Origin: Adineta vaga
Lineage: Eukaryota > Rotifera
Direction: 5' to 3'
Length of the DNA: 64,000 bases
Assembly: GCA_021613535.1 (NCBI GenBank)
Contig: CP075493.1
Location: 5,456,001 to 5,520,000 of the forward strand
Both the position numbers and the translations under genes were made by a program. Positions 48,051-61,239 of this stretch are shown one piece after another; the first letter of the stretch is position 1; the number at the start of each line of letters is the position of its first letter. The notes under the pieces are model-generated. The model saw nothing but the letters and a program-made list of their open reading frames with translations. It ran no database searches and was not told where the DNA came from.

Positions 48051-48390
48051 GTTATAATATTTAGCTTTGGAACAAGTTTACGTCCCACGTTGGCGTAGCA
48101 ATCTCAAACTACGCTACTCGAAAGGTAGACAATGTACGGCACAGAACTATTCGTGATTATAGGACTAGCACCTTCTATGGTTAAAGCCCTGATCAAAGGA
48201 ACTCACACGAACAGGCACCATACAGTAGTTACCCCAAATGCTACAATGCATGTCAGAAGTAAATCTAACACGCTTCAGCAATGAGCTTTTGCCGGTTCAT
48301 TCGCCATTACTAAGGCAATCTCAGTTGATTTCTTTTCCTTTGCTTATTAATATGCTTAAGTTCAGCAAGTATTCTAATTTGACTTCAGCT
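44609..48390 (-). rRNA. 28S rRNA, unit D (uninterrupted)
   Basis: 3782 bp, no insertions. It has no private differences that I noticed in the core and can serve as the reference intact 28S for this array. The R2-site region is at about 45750-45762; the R9 target is at about 47067-47192. Confidence 0.94.
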
Positions 48391-48685
48391 TGAAATGTGA
48401 AAATAAATGGATAAGTATATATTACACACATATTTATGTTACAAAGTCATTCGATTGCATGTTGATTATCAGTAACATGGATATGATAAAGATTTCTCAT
48501 GTTATGACAGTTCACACAATAAAATTCATTTGTGTATGTGTATAACTCCGTTTTATACGTATACAACATTATATAGAAATCTATATAATGATATATGTTA
48601 TATATGTCTTGCAAGCTAGATAAAGTAATATTATCGAACTTGCCAGCAATTCATTTAGAAAATAAATGAATTTGATGTTATGTAA
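48391..48685 (-). other. ITS2, unit D
   Basis: 295 bp, matching the other units. Confidence 0.85.
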
Positions 48686-48840
48686 ACAAGACTGAAACAA
48701 ATTTAGCCTCGACTAATGTCTTGGCTGCTAGATGCGTTCGAGTTATTCATGCTCAATGTGTCCTGCAATTCGCATTGCTTTCTCGCACTTTGCTGCGCTC
48801 TTCATCGAATAACGAGCCGAGTGATCCACCGTACAGAATT
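48686..48840 (-). rRNA. 5.8S rRNA, unit D
   Basis: About 155 bp. It has one private change at 48697 (ACTGAAAC instead of ACTGAAGC), in the 3' strand that pairs with the 28S terminus. In RNA this turns a C-G pair into a U-G wobble, so the helix is kept. Confidence 0.92.
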
Positions 48841-49060
48841 ATTTTTTTTTGTTTCTGTATATGTATACAATTCGATTCATATTCAATGACAAACAACAAT
48901 GATTTGTTGAATGGAAAAGTTTGAAACAAGTCACAGTTTTGAATATACTATGACTTGTTAGTTACATAATGGTGCGACACAATCATCACACATGTAATAT
49001 GTATGATGATCGTGCGAAGTTAGAAGTTTTGTTTATGATTGGAAATCAATCATAGAACGG
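48841..49060 (-). other. ITS1, unit D
   Basis: 220 bp, same as B and C. Confidence 0.85.
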
Positions 49061-49206
49061 TAATGATCCATACGCAGGTTCACCTACGAATACCTTGTTA
49101 CGACTTTTACTTCCTCTAAATGATCCAGTTTGAGCATCTTTTCGATAAAAACCGAACGACCCGAGAGCCGCTCGGAAAACCAAACCGAAGATCTCACTAA
49201 AACATT

Positions 49207-49241
<35 letters not shown>

Positions 49242-50874
49242 ACAGGGACATAATCAGCACATTCTGATGAAATAGTGCTTACTAGGAATTCCTCGTTGAC
49301 GGAGAATAATTGCAAGCTCCGATCCCAGTCACGAAGAGAATTTCATGGTTACCCACTTCTGTCGAAGTAGGAAGAAACATTCTGAACTCTCCAGTGTAGC
49401 GCGCGTGCAGCCTCGGACATCTAAGGGCATCACAGACCTGTTATTGCTCCATTTCGTGTGGCTTAAAAAGTGCCACTTATCCTGCTAAGAAGTCTTGAAA
49501 AGTCCCTTCGAACTTTAGACTATTTAGTAAGCCGGAGTCTCGTTCGTTATCGAAATTAATCAGACAAATCGCTCCACGAACTACGAACGACCATGCACCA
49601 CCACCCACCTAATCAAGAAAGAGCTCTCAATCTGTCAATCCTAAAAGTGTCCTGGCCGAGTAAGGTTTCCCGTGTTGAGTCAAATTAGGCCACAGGCTCC
49701 ACTTCTTGTGTGTCCTTCCGTCAATTCTTTTAAGTTTCAGCTTTGCAACCATACTTCCCCCGGAACCTAAAAACTTAGATTTCTCGAGATCCGCCAGATG
49801 AGTCATATAAATAACCGCATCTAAAAGACAGTTGGCAACGTTTATGGTTTGAACTAGGACGGTATCTAATCGTCTTCGAACCTCAAACTTTCGTTCTTGA
49901 TTAATGAAAACATTCTTGGCGAACGCCTTCGCTGCTGTTCGTCCTGTGGCGATCCAAGAATTTCACCTCTCACACCACAGTACGTACGCCCCCCTCTGAT
50001 CCTATTAATCATTATCTCAATTTCTAAAACCAACGAAATAAAATCGAGATCTTATTTCATTATTCCATGCAATATATATAGGCGAAAGCCTGCTTTTAGC
50101 ACTCTAATTTTCTCAAAGTAAACGTTCTGGCAACTGACGACAATCGATAAAGATCATCGCCAGCCGTCCAGCAAATGAGGATCTGTTAACCAACATGGCC
50201 AGTTAGACCAGCTAGCAACAAATACCCGAAATTCAACTACGAGCTTTTTAAACACAGCAACTTTAGTTTTCCTTATTGGAGCTGGAATTACCGCGGCTGC
50301 TGGCACCAGACTTGCCCTCCAATTGTTAATCGATAACCTGTTTACAGTGTTCCCATTCCGATTGTCAGCCTAAATAAGACTAACATCGTTATTTCTCTTC
50401 ACTACCTCCTCGTTTTGAGAGTGGGTAATTTGCGCGCCTGCTGCCTTCCTTGGAAGTGGTCGCCGTTTCTCAGGCGGCCTCTCCAGAACCAAACCCTGAT
50501 TCTCTGTACTCGTTACAACCACGGTAGACATATAATGTACCGTCTAAAGTTGATAAGTCAGACACTTGAAAGATATGTCGTCGACACAAAGGTCATACGA
50601 TCAACACAAAGTTATTTAGAGTCACCAACAAACAGTTCCGGTTAAAGAACTAGAAGGTTTTGATCTAATAAAAGCATTCCGATATTACTACCGGAATTGT
50701 CGCATGTATTAGCCCAGGCTTTTCCTCGGTTATTCCATTTAGAATTTATGATCAAAGAAAGTTATAGCTGATGTAATGAGCCGTACGCAGTTTCACCTTA
50801 AACCAGTTCATACTTAGACATGCATGGCTTAATCTTCAAGACAAAGGAAAGCCACCGACAAGATCAATCGGAAA
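49061..50874 (-). rRNA. 18S rRNA, unit D
   Basis: 1814 bp with no indels against unit E. It has one substitution near 49184 (CCAAACCGAAG versus CCAAGCCGAAG) in the stem near the 3' end. It has the full conserved 3' end, decoding region, 530 loop and compensated helix 1, and is a good reference 18S for the array. Confidence 0.94.
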
Positions 50875-53800
50875 GCTTCGTTATATATATATGCATATAC
50901 AAGAAGATATGTATATGCTTTTTTTCACAACAAGTCAAATGAAATCACTTCATTATGACCAGTGTTTATAGTATAAATATTACATTTATATTCGTTGTTT
51001 CATCGAGACGAAACAAAACCAACCCACATCATAGGAATAAATTCATTCCTGTTTTTAATGCAACTCATTTACAAGCATTCAAGCCCAAACTATCAACATA
51101 TGACCAATTATTGAAAACTGATCAACAAGATGTTAGTTTATATATGTGTGTGCGTAAGTTGAAACATTTTCAACCGCATTCACTTCTTTGCCATTCGTGA
51201 TGCATTTTGTTTGCAATTAGTTCGTTTTTTTATATGATATTTGTATATGATCATGTGAAAAGTTGACGAAGCAGCTTCGACAAACTTTTTTTTTCATCAT
51301 ACACAATTTATTTCATACTGCTAAACAACTGTATCAACACAGTCATACTAGCCGAACCATCGCTTCATCACAACATCATCCTCGAGAAACTAGACCATTC
51401 TTGTGTCAGTCGAATCTGTACAAAAATTGTTATATCGGAATCGCGTACTACGAGTTTGCTTCATATATAACTGAGGAATACGTCAATCCATCTGCTTATT
51501 CATTTTTTCATTCACCTACGTCGTTGTATTAACTCCATATGTAATACGAAGTAGACTAAATCGATTTGCCAAATCCATTTTCTATTCAGCTATTTTATTG
51601 TAGCAACTTCATATATAATATGAGCTCGAGTTAATCTATTTGCTTGATCATCGTCGTGTCTTCGCGTATTTCTTTTTCTTTCTTTCAACTATATATTATA
51701 TACTACGACTTGGCGACCGATTCGCTTATTCGTCTTCACACCCTTGTATATTTCTTTTCTTTCCTGTATACTGTACTATTCTATATTATATATGAAGAGT
51801 GGTCAATCGCTTTGCTTATTCGTCTTTGCATTTTTACCTATTTCTTTTCCTTTTCTTTAACCTCATATTATATATGAAATCCAGTCACTCCATTTGCTTA
51901 CTCATACTTTTGGATTCAGTTATTTCTCTTACTTACTCTTCATCTTCATACGTAAAATCAAGTGAAATCAATCCATTTGCTAATTCATTGTCTTCAAATC
52001 ATGTATTTCGTTTACGCGTTTTGCAACTTCATACTATATATGAAATCAAGTACATCTATTAACTTACTCGTTTTCTTGTATTCAGCTAAAACTTTGGTTT
52101 TCTCTTCAATTTCATATCATATATAAAATCCAGTCAGTCGATTTACTTATTGATTCTTTCGTATTCAGCTACATCTTCTCTCTCTGTTATCTTCATATAA
52201 AATATCAAACCGAGTCAATTCATTTGTCTGTTCATTTTCCTACATTTTCCTATTCGTTTTTTTCTCTGTCAATCAACATTATATCGAAAATAAAATTGAA
52301 GCAATTTATTTGCTAAATCGGTTTTCATCAATAAGCTAATTGATTTGTTTCAATTGTATACTTTGGATGAAATGATGTATTTTATTATGTCAGAGTAAGT
52401 ATACGTATCTAGATTTCATACATATGACAGATAATAGAAGTCGTTCTCTTCTTCTCGTTAAATAAGCCAAAAAAAAAGAAATAGTCACACAGTCAAGCAT
52501 TGATTTGTTTTTCGAAATTTTACTTTTTTTTTTTTCGCACATCATATGTCTATTTTGATCTTCTTTCATTTGCAATTTATATAAATTCCGAAAGTAAGTA
52601 AAGTTATTTTCTTAACGTTCTCTCATTCATCGATTCATTTGATTCTTCGTTTCATTTATTTTGATTTTAATTTTCAAATAGATAATACAATGAAACAAAT
52701 CGATATCAAATCATTCGTTTTATTCTATTGCTGGTTATAGATGTCATTCGATGAAATATTCTTATTTCATTCGATCGAGAAATGAATAAAATAATCGAAT
52801 CGAATTTTCTTCATTCAATTCACTTTCTTTAGTTTTTTTCTTATTCAATTTCATTATATTTCTTTTCTTTTCACATATTCATTTGAAATATTTTATACTT
52901 CTATGTTTATCATCATACAATCGAGAAAATCTCTCTTCTATTCTTATTTCATGATTTCATACATTCTCCAGATGATTACATATATATGAATAAAGTAGAA
53001 CTATCGTATTTGTTAACTTGATTTCTTCTATAATATCAATCATAAAATTAGCATCTTTATGAGAAAAGATATGTTTTTCCATAAATCTTCATGGATTTGG
53101 TATTCAAGCATATTTTCTCCTTATTAATTTTATAAATATATATGACATTTCAATTTTGACATTTGTTTTATTTTCGTTTTCTATATCATATTCAATCAAA
53201 GATAATATATTCGTCATACACATTTAGCTGTTATATTCAATTGATATAGGTAATTTTAACATTCGATCTTCATTCTCATCATTTATCTACATGTATTTAG
53301 ATCCTTATTTCATTTTACATGCTTGGTAAAATTCAAAATGACATTTATTCATATGTGTATAGTTTACGAATCGAATTCCCTTCAAATGTTGAATATTTGT
53401 TCATTGTGAGAAAATATAAACTTTTCATATTCATTCATACAAGATACTATTACTATACGATATGAAAGTTATTGAAAACGATTTTATATTGAGCAACAAT
53501 CGATCAAGATGACACAACAGATCGATATTTATATCGTAGAAATGTATAGAATGAGAATGAAAAGTTTCAACATATTTATTGGATGGATATGTTCGTGAAC
53601 AAAATGCTACTTAATTTAGACGAAATTTTATGAAAATGACGTTGAAACATGTATGATTTTGGTTTTTCTATTTCATATCCTATGAATAGGAATTAATATA
53701 ATCGAAAGCTACATGTCAACAATGTGTATAAGCGTATGGAGAAGAGAATTTTTAAATGATCTACTATCTATTTGTATACACCCTCAAGTAAACATCGAAA

Positions 53801-54975
53801 ATCATTTGAATTCTTAGATACAAGATGTATGTTTTTATTTTTTGTTTGAAGATATCTATATTCATCTATGTTGTTAAATTATTGATAACAAGAGTAAATG
53901 AATTCGAATAGAATGAACATCAAACAGAAATGATATCTGTTAGTAATGATGATTTCATATCATATGTATTTTATAATATGACATGTGTCTATGATTTTGA
54001 TTCATATGTACTACATATCTACATCTGTTGTTTGTATATTGTCGGCATATGCAATCAAGATGATTTTTCCATTGTTAAGATTTAATAAATAAAATGAAAA
54101 ACGTAGAGAAACTGATTTTTAACATCTTAAGTTCGATTGAAAGAAGACATGAAAATGAACTATTGCAATGTGTTATTTACTGAATGTATGCGTTTTTCTT
54201 GATTAACAAAAGACTTCTCTTGACATGATATACTACTAGTTCGCGTTGTAGTCTTTTTTTCTTACAATTTATTCATATAATATTAATTCATTTGGATATT
54301 AGTCATACATAGAATAAAATATCAAATAGCTTTGAATAAAAGATTCTTTCCTTTTCGTACATGAATGCATATATGTATGTGTTGGTATTGACAATGCAAT
54401 GACTTATATTATTTCGATTTCGTTTGTGTTTCTATAAGACATATTCATGAAATTGTGAAATTTAAAATGCAAATGTCGTCTATATAGAACTGAAGTCTAT
54501 CGAATCAGCATTTCTATTTCATTATTCATATTGATAATGACGATGGGATTAATGATATATATGTTCAATATAAAGAAGGAGAACATCGAATCAATATTTC
54601 GATATGATATATGATACTGACAATCATCGTTTGTATATCGTGCAACATAGACATAGATGATGGTAATGATCAAGTAGAAGACAATATTCTTATATATAAG
54701 ATACGAAAGATAAGATATACAGTATGTAATTCCAAGTAAATATTTACTTGAAGTTGTTTGTTCGAAATAGCGTAGCATAGAAGATATATATGTATGTATG
54801 TTATGGAAAACATATCAAGATGAATATGAAATTATAGAGTGATACATGTTGTTGTTTTTTTTTTCTAATCGAAGAATAGAAAAAAACGACTAAGTCATAG
54901 AAAATGAATGAATGAATAAGAGAGAAATTATTACTGATGATAAAATGCAAATGTCGTATAGGACTGAAGCCTATC
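50875..54975 (-). other. Complete IGS between 28S-E and 18S-D
   Basis: 4.10-kb spacer, nearly identical to the one at 40508-44608. Contents: hairpin (about 50893), inverted repeat (about 51262), subrepeats (51457-52347), distal duplicate (54464-54510), TATG repeat (about 54784) and proximal hairpin (54958-54974). No gene is supported. Confidence 0.88.
51457..52347. repeat. IGS subrepeat array
   Basis: Same order and sequence of subrepeats as at 30735-31625 apart from scattered single-base changes. Confidence 0.7.
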
Positions 54976-55399
54976 GAATCAGCATAACATCGAGCAGAAA
55001 CTCAGCGGATCGCAATGTGGCGGTTGCTCTCACGTGTACGTTACTCTGTTACTGAAGAAAGTCGTTTACAATCGATTCTAGCCATTAGTGTTGTTTCGAC
55101 TAAAAATGCATCGTTGCAATCACAATCTCATTTCGATTATGACGAGGCAACAATACGGTAGCTTCATTCATATGTTCACTTGATCAACAGTTTGAACATA
55201 TATAAATGTGCTGACGACAACCAATGTGCCAAAAAATCATTGAGTCTAGATCGGATTCCAACTTAGAGGCGTTCAGTTGTAAGCCGTCGGATGGTAGCTT
55301 CGCATCATTGTCCTTTCGAACAAATACGTAAACCAAATGTCCGAACGTACGGTTCCTCTCGTACTAAGTACGATTCCTATATCAATGACAAAATCCAAT

Positions 55400-55452
<53 letters not shown>

Positions 55453-55494
55453 ATTGGTGGGTGAACAATCCAACACTTTGCGAAGTCTGCTTCG

Positions 55495-55532
<38 letters not shown>

Positions 55533-55555
55533 GACGTCGCTATGAACGCTTGGCC

Positions 55556-55590
<35 letters not shown>

Positions 55591-55971
55591 TCACCTCTTG
55601 CAAAAAACTCGTTAAATCAAAAGGATCGATAGGCCCGGATTTCTCCGTCTGTATTCGTACTGAAAATCTAAATCAAGCTGACTTATGCCCTTTTACTCAA
55701 TGTGTGGTTTCTGTCCGCACTGAGTCAACTTTTGGACACCTACGTTAACATTTGATAGATGTACCGCCCCAGCCAAACTCCCCACCTGTCTCTTTCCTTG
55801 AAGCAGATCACGTTGATACAAGTATCGACGTTTGTCACTCAAACACTGGATGTAAAATCCAATCTCTGTATAACCAAGTAAGTAAAGAAACAATGAAAAT
55901 AATGGTGTTTCATTGACGTGTTGCCACTCCCATCTACGCTACACTTTTCAAGTCTCTTTACGAAGACAGAT

Positions 55972-56005
<34 letters not shown>

Positions 56006-56012
56006 ATTGAAG

Positions 56013-56054
<42 letters not shown>

Positions 56055-56064
56055 CAGGGACAGT

Positions 56065-56124
<60 letters not shown>

Positions 56125-56126
56125 AG

Positions 56127-56164
<38 letters not shown>

Positions 56165-58365
56165 ATTTGAATTTCTTCACGTTAACATTCAGAGCACTGG
56201 GCAGAAATCACTTTGCGTCAACACCAAGTTTTCCGGCCAATCGCAAAGCTCTGTTTTAATTAGACAGTCGGATTCCCCTAGACGCAGCGAGTTCTAAGTT
56301 TGCTATTAAACGATGTCCGAAGTAATACGACCCGCAAGCGAACCGCATACCGTAGCAAAACGATTCCACAGCAAGACAAGCCACTAGTCCGAACGATCAG
56401 ACACATTGCTGCATCCGAAAGCTCAGCTCCAATAGCAAGTCTACTGCTTTATCATCAAGCCCGAACACCCTAGCACTTAGAGCCAATCGTTATCCCGAAG
56501 TTGCCGATCGATTTTGCCGACTTCCCTTGTGCTACCTTGTTCTAATTGACTAGAGGCTTTTCACCTTGGAGACCTGATGCGGTTTAGAGTACAGATAAGT
56601 GCGAAATTGAATATCTCGCTCAAATTTTCAAGGATCACAAATGATGCACCGAGGAAGTAGCAAGAACGGCTACTCTTTACCTTCATTTGAACCCTATCTC
56701 CAGTTGAACTGATTCCAGGGTCGTCTGATGAAGTAACAAAGAAGAGAAAACTCTTTCCAGGACCACTTGTGATGTATTTGAGCTTGTTTGTGTTACCACA
56801 TATGTTTGACACGAAATCAAACAATCTCCGACACTTAGTACAAGAATATTAACTTGTTTCCCTTTCGATTTGATGGAATATAAATATGATATGAATATAG
56901 ATATTCCTCGTTCGGAACCCTCTTTCGAGCGCATCTTAGGACTGACTGACCCATGTCCAATAGCTGTTCACATGGAACCTTTCTCCACGTCAGTCTTCAA
57001 AGTTCTCATTTGAATAGTTGCTACTACCACTAAGATCTGTACATATGACTGCTCAAGCCACACTCACGTGTTAGCCTTCGACGCAACCATATCAACCGTC
57101 CTACTTGTTACGACATGATGTCCGTTAATGGCTTGTTGTATCGTAACAGTCAAGTATAAGAGGCTCGCTCGAGCGCCATCCATTTTTAGGACTAGTCGAT
57201 TCGGCAGGTGAGTTGTTACACACTCCTTAACGGATTCCGACTTCCATGGCCACCGTCCTGCTGTCTATATCGACCAACACCTTTTATGGTATCTGATGAG
57301 CGAGACCATCTGGCTCTTTATCTTGACGTTTTGTGCATCCAACAGCGCCAGTTCTGCTTACCAAAAATGGCCCACTTGGCACTCACATTCGCTGTTCATT
57401 CTCAATGAAGTAGAAAAATGAACTTCATACCCATTTAAAGTTTGTCAATAGGTTGAGCGTATTTTACGCCCAATGCCTCTAAACATTCGCTTTACCGGAT
57501 ATAACTGTGAAAATTGAATCCAGCTATCCTGAGGGAAACTTCGGACGGAACCAGCTACTAGATGGTTCGATTAGTCTTTCGCCCCTTAACGCATGTTTGA
57601 CGATCGATTTGCACGTCAGAACCGCTACGAACTTCCACCAGGGTTTCCCCTGGCTTCATTCTACACACGTTAAGTTCACCATCTTTCGGGTCTCATTGCA
57701 TATACTCTTACTAAGCTCTTTGCCAGCGGCAATAGAACCTGTCAGTGTTGCGTTCATTGTCATGATTTGCACCAGATGACAGAAATCACACTTCAAACAT
57801 TGCAAGAATGTTCTTTACTTTCATTACGAGCAAGGCTTTTCATACAGCCGAACTCTTGCACATGCAGTGAACTCCTTAGACCGTGTTTCAAGACGGGTCG
57901 AATAACTCGGCATTCAAAACTCCTGTTGACTTGCCGATTTCATTGACAGCCACAAAACATTAGGCATTGACAATGAATAAAACTAATATTGTTTAGATAT
58001 TAGTTACTCATGTAACACAAACAATGCTCATGGCGTGCCGTACTCGAAAGTACTGAAATCAAAGAACACGTCAGTTTACCTATAACGCCAAGTCGAATTT
58101 GTTATTTATGCAAGTCATATTTTTAACACGACTAAAAGTCGCTACCAAAATAGACTGATTCGACTAGCTGTAATGTTATAGATCCAGGTTCAGTTAATAC
58201 TTTGAAAATGCATCCGATTCTAGGCAAGAACATATCAATGGACTGTTGAAGTTCCAAATCAACATGTATTACCATCATATAGAAATCGAATTGAATCCAA
58301 AGTAATCTGATGAATGCGGCCATTCGTTTTCTTCTGTACGGTTTTACGTACTATTTAACTCTCTC

Positions 58366-58416
<51 letters not shown>

Positions 58417-58756
58417 GTTATAATATTTAGCTTTGGAACAAGTTTACGTCCCACGTTGGCGTAGCAATCTCAAACTACGCTACTCGAAAGGTAGACAATG
58501 TACGGCACAGAACTATTCGTGATTATAGGACTAGCACCTTCTATGGTTAAAGCCCTGATCAAAGGAACTCACACGAACAGGCACCATACAGTAGTTACCC
58601 CAAATGCTACAATGCATGTCAGAAGTAAATCTAACACGCTTCAGCAATGAGCTTTTGCCGGTTCATTCGCCATTACTAAGGCAATCTCAGTTGATTTCTT
58701 TTCCTTTGCTTATTAATATGCTTAAGTTCAGCAAGTATTCTAATTTGACTTCAGCT
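54976..58756 (-). rRNA. 28S rRNA, unit E (uninterrupted)
   Basis: 3781 bp. It differs from unit D by loss of one G near 57519 (GAATCCAGC versus GAATGCCAGC), inside the segment that R9 duplicates. Other landmarks are intact and no insertions are present. Confidence 0.93.
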
Positions 58757-59051
58757 TGAAATGTGAAAATAAATGGATAAGTATATATTACACACATATT
58801 TATGTTACAAAGTCATTCGATTGCATGTTGATTATCAGTAACATGGATATGATAAAGATTTCTCATGTTATGACAGTTCACACAATAAAATTCATTTGTG
58901 TATGTGTATAACTCCGTTTTATACGTATACAACATTATATAGAAATCTATATAATGATATATGTTATATATGTCTTGCAAGCTAGATAAAGTAATATTAT
59001 CGAACTTGCCAGCAATTCATTTAGAAAATAAATGAATTTGATGTTATGTAA
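58757..59051 (-). other. ITS2, unit E
   Basis: 295 bp, matching the other units. Confidence 0.85.
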
Positions 59052-59206
59052 ACAAGACTGAAGCAAATTTAGCCTCGACTAATGTCTTGGCTGCTAGATG
59101 CGTTCGAGTTATTCATGCTCAATGTGTCCTGCAATTCGCATTGCTTTCTCGCACTTTGCTGCGCTCTTCATCGAATAACGAGCCGAGTGATCCACCGTAC
59201 AGAATT
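59052..59206 (-). rRNA. 5.8S rRNA, unit E
   Basis: About 155 bp, same as A, B and C. Confidence 0.92.
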
Positions 59207-59425
59207 ATTTTTTTTTGTTTCTGTATATGTATACAATTCGATTCATATTCAATGACAAACAACAATGATTTGTTGAATGGAAAAGTTTGAAACAAGTCAC
59301 AGTTTTGAATATACTATGACTTGTTAGTTACATAATGGTGCGACACAATCATCACACATGTAATATGTATGATGATCGTGCGAAGTTAAAGTTTTGTTTA
59401 TGATTGGAAATCAATCATAGAACGG
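59207..59425 (-). other. ITS1, unit E
   Basis: 219 bp. One base shorter near 59387 (GTTAAAGTTT instead of GTTAGAAGTTT). Confidence 0.85.
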
Positions 59426-59571
59426 TAATGATCCATACGCAGGTTCACCTACGAATACCTTGTTACGACTTTTACTTCCTCTAAATGATCCAGTTTGAGC
59501 ATCTTTTCGATAAAAACCGAACGACCCGAGAGCCGCTCGGAAAACCAAGCCGAAGATCTCACTAAAACATT

Positions 59572-59606
<35 letters not shown>

Positions 59607-61239
59607 ACAGGGACATAATCAGCACATTCTGATGAAATAGTGCTTACTAGGAATTCCTCGTTGACGGAGAATAATTGCAAGCTCCGATCCCAGTCACGAA
59701 GAGAATTTCATGGTTACCCACTTCTGTCGAAGTAGGAAGAAACATTCTGAACTCTCCAGTGTAGCGCGCGTGCAGCCTCGGACATCTAAGGGCATCACAG
59801 ACCTGTTATTGCTCCATTTCGTGTGGCTTAAAAAGTGCCACTTATCCTGCTAAGAAGTCTTGAAAAGTCCCTTCGAACTTTAGACTATTTAGTAAGCCGG
59901 AGTCTCGTTCGTTATCGAAATTAATCAGACAAATCGCTCCACGAACTACGAACGACCATGCACCACCACCCACCTAATCAAGAAAGAGCTCTCAATCTGT
60001 CAATCCTAAAAGTGTCCTGGCCGAGTAAGGTTTCCCGTGTTGAGTCAAATTAGGCCACAGGCTCCACTTCTTGTGTGTCCTTCCGTCAATTCTTTTAAGT
60101 TTCAGCTTTGCAACCATACTTCCCCCGGAACCTAAAAACTTAGATTTCTCGAGATCCGCCAGATGAGTCATATAAATAACCGCATCTAAAAGACAGTTGG
60201 CAACGTTTATGGTTTGAACTAGGACGGTATCTAATCGTCTTCGAACCTCAAACTTTCGTTCTTGATTAATGAAAACATTCTTGGCGAACGCCTTCGCTGC
60301 TGTTCGTCCTGTGGCGATCCAAGAATTTCACCTCTCACACCACAGTACGTACGCCCCCCTCTGATCCTATTAATCATTATCTCAATTTCTAAAACCAACG
60401 AAATAAAATCGAGATCTTATTTCATTATTCCATGCAATATATATAGGCGAAAGCCTGCTTTTAGCACTCTAATTTTCTCAAAGTAAACGTTCTGGCAACT
60501 GACGACAATCGATAAAGATCATCGCCAGCCGTCCAGCAAATGAGGATCTGTTAACCAACATGGCCAGTTAGACCAGCTAGCAACAAATACCCGAAATTCA
60601 ACTACGAGCTTTTTAAACACAGCAACTTTAGTTTTCCTTATTGGAGCTGGAATTACCGCGGCTGCTGGCACCAGACTTGCCCTCCAATTGTTAATCGATA
60701 ACCTGTTTACAGTGTTCCCATTCCGATTGTCAGCCTAAATAAGACTAACATCGTTATTTCTCTTCACTACCTCCTCGTTTTGAGAGTGGGTAATTTGCGC
60801 GCCTGCTGCCTTCCTTGGAAGTGGTCGCCGTTTCTCAGGCGGCCTCTCCAGAACCAAACCCTGATTCTCTGTACTCGTTACAACCACGGTAGACATATAA
60901 TGTACCGTCTAAAGTTGATAAGTCAGACACTTGAAAGATATGTCGTCGACACAAAGGTCATACGATCAACACAAAGTTATTTAGAGTCACCAACAAACAG
61001 TTCCGGTTAAAGAACTAGAAGGTTTTGATCTAATAAAAGCATTCCGATATTACTACCGGAATTGTCGCATGTATTAGCCCAGGCTTTTCCTCGGTTATTC
61101 CATTTAGAATTTATGATCAAAGAAAGTTATAGCTGATGTAATGAGCCGTACGCAGTTTCACCTTAAACCAGTTCATACTTAGACATGCATGGCTTAATCT
61201 TCAAGACAAAGGAAAGCCACCGACAAGATCAATCGGAAA
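59426..61239 (-). rRNA. 18S rRNA, unit E
   Basis: 1814 bp with all landmarks. The 5' end carries CCGATTGATCTTGTCGG like the other four units, which shows that the altered helix 1 is fixed in the array rather than an error in one copy. Confidence 0.94.
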
